From assembly GCA_964358545.1 (NCBI GenBank), contig CAYHQN010000001.1, positions 1-64,000 on the forward strand: a stretch of 64,000 nucleotides of DNA. The letters run 5' to 3'. Position numbers and translations under genes: made by a program. Below the pieces are notes generated by a model. The model was not told the origin of the DNA and did not search any database. It saw only the letters and a program-made list of their open reading frames with translations. This stretch comes from CAINVV01 sp031432175. Its GTDB lineage: Bacteria > Bacteroidota > Bacteroidia > Bacteroidales > Prolixibacteraceae. Within the stretch, counting starts at the first letter, position 1. Every line of letters starts with the position of its first letter. Positions 61,701 to 64,000 of the stretch are shown piece by piece.

Positions 61701-61952
61701 TTGAATATGGCCTATTGCAGGTTGAAGAATGTAACTCTGGGTTATTCTCTTTCTCCTAAAATTGCGAAAATGGTCTATGTCCAAAAATTCAGGGTTTATG
61801 TTAGTGGAGAAAATCTATTCGAAATTGATGGCCTGGGTAATGTCCCGCTCGATCCAGAAACCGGATTGCAAAGTACTGCTGACTCCCGTATGTTTGGACG
61901 TGGTTATCCATACCGCAGGACCTTTTCATTTGGAGTTCAATTAACCTTTTAG
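58704..61952 (+). CDS. SusC/RagA-type TonB-dependent outer-membrane transporter, second copy
   Basis: A 1082-residue transporter with signal peptide (about 1-20), CarboxypepD_reg-like domain, TonB-box region EEVVVIGYGTQKKANLTGSV, plug segment TPLILLDNVPIPD and SISVLKDAASTAIYGARA, and a barrel ending SFGVQLTF. The first about 60 residues closely match the first SusC (RTLTGTVRDNATGELLVGV against RTVSGVVRDNATNELLPGV), but plug and barrel differ strongly, so the cargo is probably different. I start at 58704; an ATG at 58699 is closed at once by TGA. The SusD-like gene follows after 24 bp. No enzyme or regulator of this unit is in the window. Confidence 0.93.
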   Translation: MKKTLALFFILCMVIQLTFAQKRTLTGTVRDNATGELLVGVTIVEKGTSNGTITDASGNFKISIAPESSISVSFIGMKSKDVKPGRVTNITIDLESDISQVEEVVVIGYGTQKKANLTGSVSTVDVQKTLKSRPITDVGRGLQGSTPGLIITTTSGAIGAAPTITIRGVTGSLNSSATPLILLDNVPIPDLNFINPDDIESISVLKDAASTAIYGARAAFGVVLITSKSGKRDEKVRVSYSNNFAWATPANLPEMAPAWQSGLAYLTAARHNNPSTQYVGTIGGLRYNDDIIAKMKTWSETYGKGEGLSREMERGRDFEMYVGYMEAYRDWDIANLFFSKWTPQQNQNFSVSGGSKSTSYSISLGYLDQTGIFKAKPDQYSRYNVNANINSDVNKWLTIRLRTQLSKTDFQTPFSLSGGTYTPLFTLYRWQPSYLYGTYKGLPFRNPVNEYEQAKYQTKDIWYNRYSMGATLKPIKGLSVDFDYTYITNQEGNNTTGGIPYALDIYTAPNAANVADPTTMYKAYTTSYDYVSADDARTEGYVMNSTISYEKTIKEHSFKIMAGTNIESSEYKYHWSQRKGVLDYTHPEIALATGDQFVAGSHSKSAISGFFGRFNYVYKDRYLFEFNGRYDGTSKFFGENQWGFFPSVSVGYRITEEPFMKSLKPYITSLKPRASWGRVGNQDVPSGQFLSNIGVGTSSWLIGNKNTSYAGVPTTLNPVLTWETVQTLDFGADARLFNDKMGINFDWFQRKTLNMLGAGQVVPSSFGGSSPMVNYGELTTNGFEIAIDYNHTFKNDLHILLSASLSDYSTKITKFASASDPNVYNNYEGKTIGEIWGYTTDRLFQVSDFDLNTTTNKYVLKADLPAQTLLESSSFTFAPGDVKYIDMNGDNKIGYGINTLSDHGDLSVIGNSQPRYLYGLRVNADWKGFDVDVFFQGVGSRKYWATGNTAIPGWDASEAWYAHQMDYWTTDNTTAYYPRPSNLAQGGSRYNFQTQTKYLLNMAYCRLKNVTLGYSLSPKIAKMVYVQKFRVYVSGENLFEIDGLGNVPLDPETGLQSTADSRMFGRGYPYRRTFSFGVQLTF

Positions 61953-61976
61953 CAAAAAACTAAAATAGATATTATC

Positions 61977-63794
61977 ATGAAAAGAATATTACTTATACTA
62001 ACTCTTACGACGCTTTTTGCGACGAGTTGTTCGGATTTTCTGGACAAGCCACCTCTTTCTACACTAACCGATGATGGATTCTGGGTCTCCGAATCGAATG
62101 TACGTTTGTATGCTCAAAACTGCTACACTGACTATTTTACAGGATATGGCAGCGGTTGGACCTGGGGTAAGTTTTTCTCCGGGGAGACATTCAATGATGA
62201 TTTTACTACTTTGGGGGCATGGACAAAAACTACACCAGCGACCAGTTCCGCCTGGACATTTACATATGTCCGAAAGGTCAATATCTTAACCGACCGGCTT
62301 GAACGTGTTCAGATGTCCGATGCTGCAAAGAATCACTGGAGGGGAATTGCCCGTATGTTCAGGGCTTTGGAATATTCCGATATGGCCCAAAAATTTGGCG
62401 ATGTTCCATGGTATGATACCCCATTGGATATTGCAGATAATGCTGCATTGTACAAAAAACGCGATCCACTGGCAACAATTGTTCAAAAAATTATTGACGA
62501 TTTTGAATTTGCTGCTGCAAATGTCAGACTAACAGATGGTGCACTTCAGGTAAATCGTGCTACAGTTCTAGGCCTTATGGCAGACAGGTTACTCTATTTC
62601 GGCACTTATTTGAAATACAATCTAAACAATACAGCTCTGGCAAAAACTTGCCTTGAAAGATCAAAATGGGCTGCAGGTCAAATTATTGACGGTGTTGTTG
62701 GAAACTATTCAATTGAGAATAATTACAGGGCTATTTTCTCTTCTAAAGACCTTACAAGCAACAAGGAGGTTATCTTCTTCCGCCAATATGAAACGGCCAT
62801 GACTACTCATTGTTTGATGAGTTATGTTAATAGGGAACCTCAGACAGGCATGTCAAAAGCCGCCTTTGAATCATACCTTAGCATTGATGGTCTGCCTATT
62901 AAACAATCTCCATTGTACAGTTATGCTTCTGACAATGGTAAAAGACGTTTTAAAGTTGCTTATCAGAACCGTGACCCTCGCTTGAATTACACAGTTGTTG
63001 ATTCTCTCCGAATCAACGGTATTCACAGTGCATACAGCACCTCCGGAATATGTATCTGGAAGTTCCTGGATGCAACAGCAAATCCGGGCGACTTGACTTC
63101 ATTAAGCAATGTAAATGTTACGGATGCGCCAATTATGAGGCTGGGTGAAGTAATGGTGAACTATATTGAAGCAGCTGTAGAACTTGGTACTGTTGGAGGT
63201 TTGGCCGTTACTCAGGCAGATTTTGATAAAACAATCAACAAATTACGTACAAGGACATTCAACGGGAAGAGATTGCCCAATGTAACTTTAGCAGGTAATA
63301 GTCTGTCGGTTAATGGCATAATCATTGACGATCCGGATCGGGATCCATCGGTAAGTCCATTGTTGTGGGAGGTTCGTCGCGAACGTCGCATCGAATGCAT
63401 GATGGAAGGCAAGCGGAATACCGATTTGCGCAGATGGAAGAAATATGATTACCTGAAAGCTGATAAATCCAATGTTAATACTTTCCAAAATCCAAACGAT
63501 TTATGTCTGGGCGCCTGGGTTGCCAAAGCAGATTATCCTGCCTCAACAAAATGGGCGACAATAACCACGAAGCTTTGGGATCCTGCTGCTCCAAAAAATC
63601 CAACTGCAAATTATGTTCCTCCTATAGTTGGAGGGTATATTTTTGGCATCTGGTCAATTACATCTGCTCAAAATAGAGACTGGATTAGCGGAGATCCATT
63701 TTACGAAAGACAATACTTAAATCCTGTACCTCTTGGTCAGATCAAGTTGTATCAGGATCAGGGCATCGAATTAACACAGAATCCGGGCTGGTAA
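61977..63794 (+). CDS. SusD/RagB-like nutrient-binding lipoprotein, second copy
   Basis: A 605-residue lipoprotein (lipobox FATSCSDF, Cys18) of the classical RagB/SusD form: SDFLDKPPLSTLTDDGFW, the NHWRGIARMFRALEYSDMAQKF helix region in pieces, FDKTINKLRTRTF, and the conserved LLWEVRRERRIECMMEG near the C-terminus. Partner of the second SusC. It belongs to a different SusD subgroup from the first copy despite equal length. A terminator follows. Confidence 0.93.
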   Translation: MKRILLILTLTTLFATSCSDFLDKPPLSTLTDDGFWVSESNVRLYAQNCYTDYFTGYGSGWTWGKFFSGETFNDDFTTLGAWTKTTPATSSAWTFTYVRKVNILTDRLERVQMSDAAKNHWRGIARMFRALEYSDMAQKFGDVPWYDTPLDIADNAALYKKRDPLATIVQKIIDDFEFAAANVRLTDGALQVNRATVLGLMADRLLYFGTYLKYNLNNTALAKTCLERSKWAAGQIIDGVVGNYSIENNYRAIFSSKDLTSNKEVIFFRQYETAMTTHCLMSYVNREPQTGMSKAAFESYLSIDGLPIKQSPLYSYASDNGKRRFKVAYQNRDPRLNYTVVDSLRINGIHSAYSTSGICIWKFLDATANPGDLTSLSNVNVTDAPIMRLGEVMVNYIEAAVELGTVGGLAVTQADFDKTINKLRTRTFNGKRLPNVTLAGNSLSVNGIIIDDPDRDPSVSPLLWEVRRERRIECMMEGKRNTDLRRWKKYDYLKADKSNVNTFQNPNDLCLGAWVAKADYPASTKWATITTKLWDPAAPKNPTANYVPPIVGGYIFGIWSITSAQNRDWISGDPFYERQYLNPVPLGQIKLYQDQGIELTQNPGW

Positions 63795-63830
63795 AAACTG
63801 CCCTAAATTATTCTAAGCTGTAATTGATTT

Positions 63831-63863
63831 AAAAGGGAGGATTTGCTTGCAGACCTCCCTTTT
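63831..63863 (+). terminator. Terminator of the second SusCD pair
   Basis: Perfect 10-bp arms AAAAGGGAGG/CCTCCCTTTT (63831-63840, 63854-63863) with a 13-nt loop and following T-rich sequence. The remaining DNA to the window end shows no gene. Confidence 0.8.
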
Positions 63864-64000
63864 GTTTTATGTATACCTGCAGCTAAAAACCTGACAGTAC
63901 TTTTCTGCAATAAAACTGTTCGCTTTCAATTACATTTTAATGCAATTCTATCCTGTTTTTGAGGATACCTGTGATTCAGTTATTAAATTACTATTAATGA

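Overview
The window looks like a chromosomal segment of a Bacteroidota bacterium, most likely Bacteroidales/Marinilabiliales-like. The evidence is two SusC/SusD pairs, Bacteroidota-only families (DUF4296, DUF4834, DUF5020, DUF5723, DUF4922), a eukaryote/archaeal-type glycyl-tRNA synthetase, and several promoters with the Bacteroidota -7 motif TAnnTTTG instead of a sigma70 -10 box. No transposase, integrase, phage gene, rRNA or CRISPR array was found. Genus and species cannot be fixed from the sequence.

Layout. 0-2.8 kb is an eroded edge: an AbiEi-type antitoxin with an operator-like promoter, tRNA-Val(GAC), a purine-permease relic, a DUF5020 outer-membrane protein and a 5'-truncated DUF2461 gene. 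2.8-19.5 kb is mostly housekeeping: ispD, a sugar isomerase, glyS, a three-gene envelope operon (DUF3352-type, lipoprotein, DUF5723), trhP-like U32 protein, a GH32 with an altered catalytic residue, dxs, yceD-rpmF, bactofilin and a polyprenyl synthase. 19.5-25.3 kb is a seven-gene minus-strand run led by mlaE-mlaF. 25.4-30.9 kb holds a mannose-1-P guanylyltransferase, an M23 peptidase, a YitT transporter and sucCD.

30.9-53.0 kb is the most distinctive part: a peptidoglycan turnover and recycling locus. murK-like and murQ genes run left. To the right is a plus-strand series of transglutaminase lipoprotein, GHL10-type hydrolase, HGSNAT/DUF5009 acyltransferase, split amidase with golvesin-like insert, tandem-domain glycosyltransferase, DUF4922 (HIT/GalT-like motif), SpoIID protein without signal peptide, AmpG-like permease with a large extracytoplasmic insert, NagZ-beta-lactamase fusion, NlpC/P60 lipoprotein and Tat-type dipeptide epimerase. 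A SusC/SusD pair follows only 46 bp later, and a second pair follows after a 640-bp relic-bearing gap. Together these could cut peptidoglycan outside the cell, trim peptides and glycans, import muropeptides and convert MurNAc-6-P to GlcNAc-6-P.

Three layers are not explained by ordinary gene annotation. (1) The 3' end of the NagZ-beta-lactamase gene plus its downstream sequence was copied 8.3 kb away, between the two SusCD pairs; the copied coding part has decayed but a 65-nt non-coding element is 60/65 identical. (2) A modular dispersed repeat occurs four times in the recycling locus, always plus-oriented, with CCGTCCG/CGGACGG-type arms exactly 34 nt apart. (3) Three genes (NCS2 permease, DUF2461, GH9) are deletion relics; two of them keep one open frame across large internal deletions.
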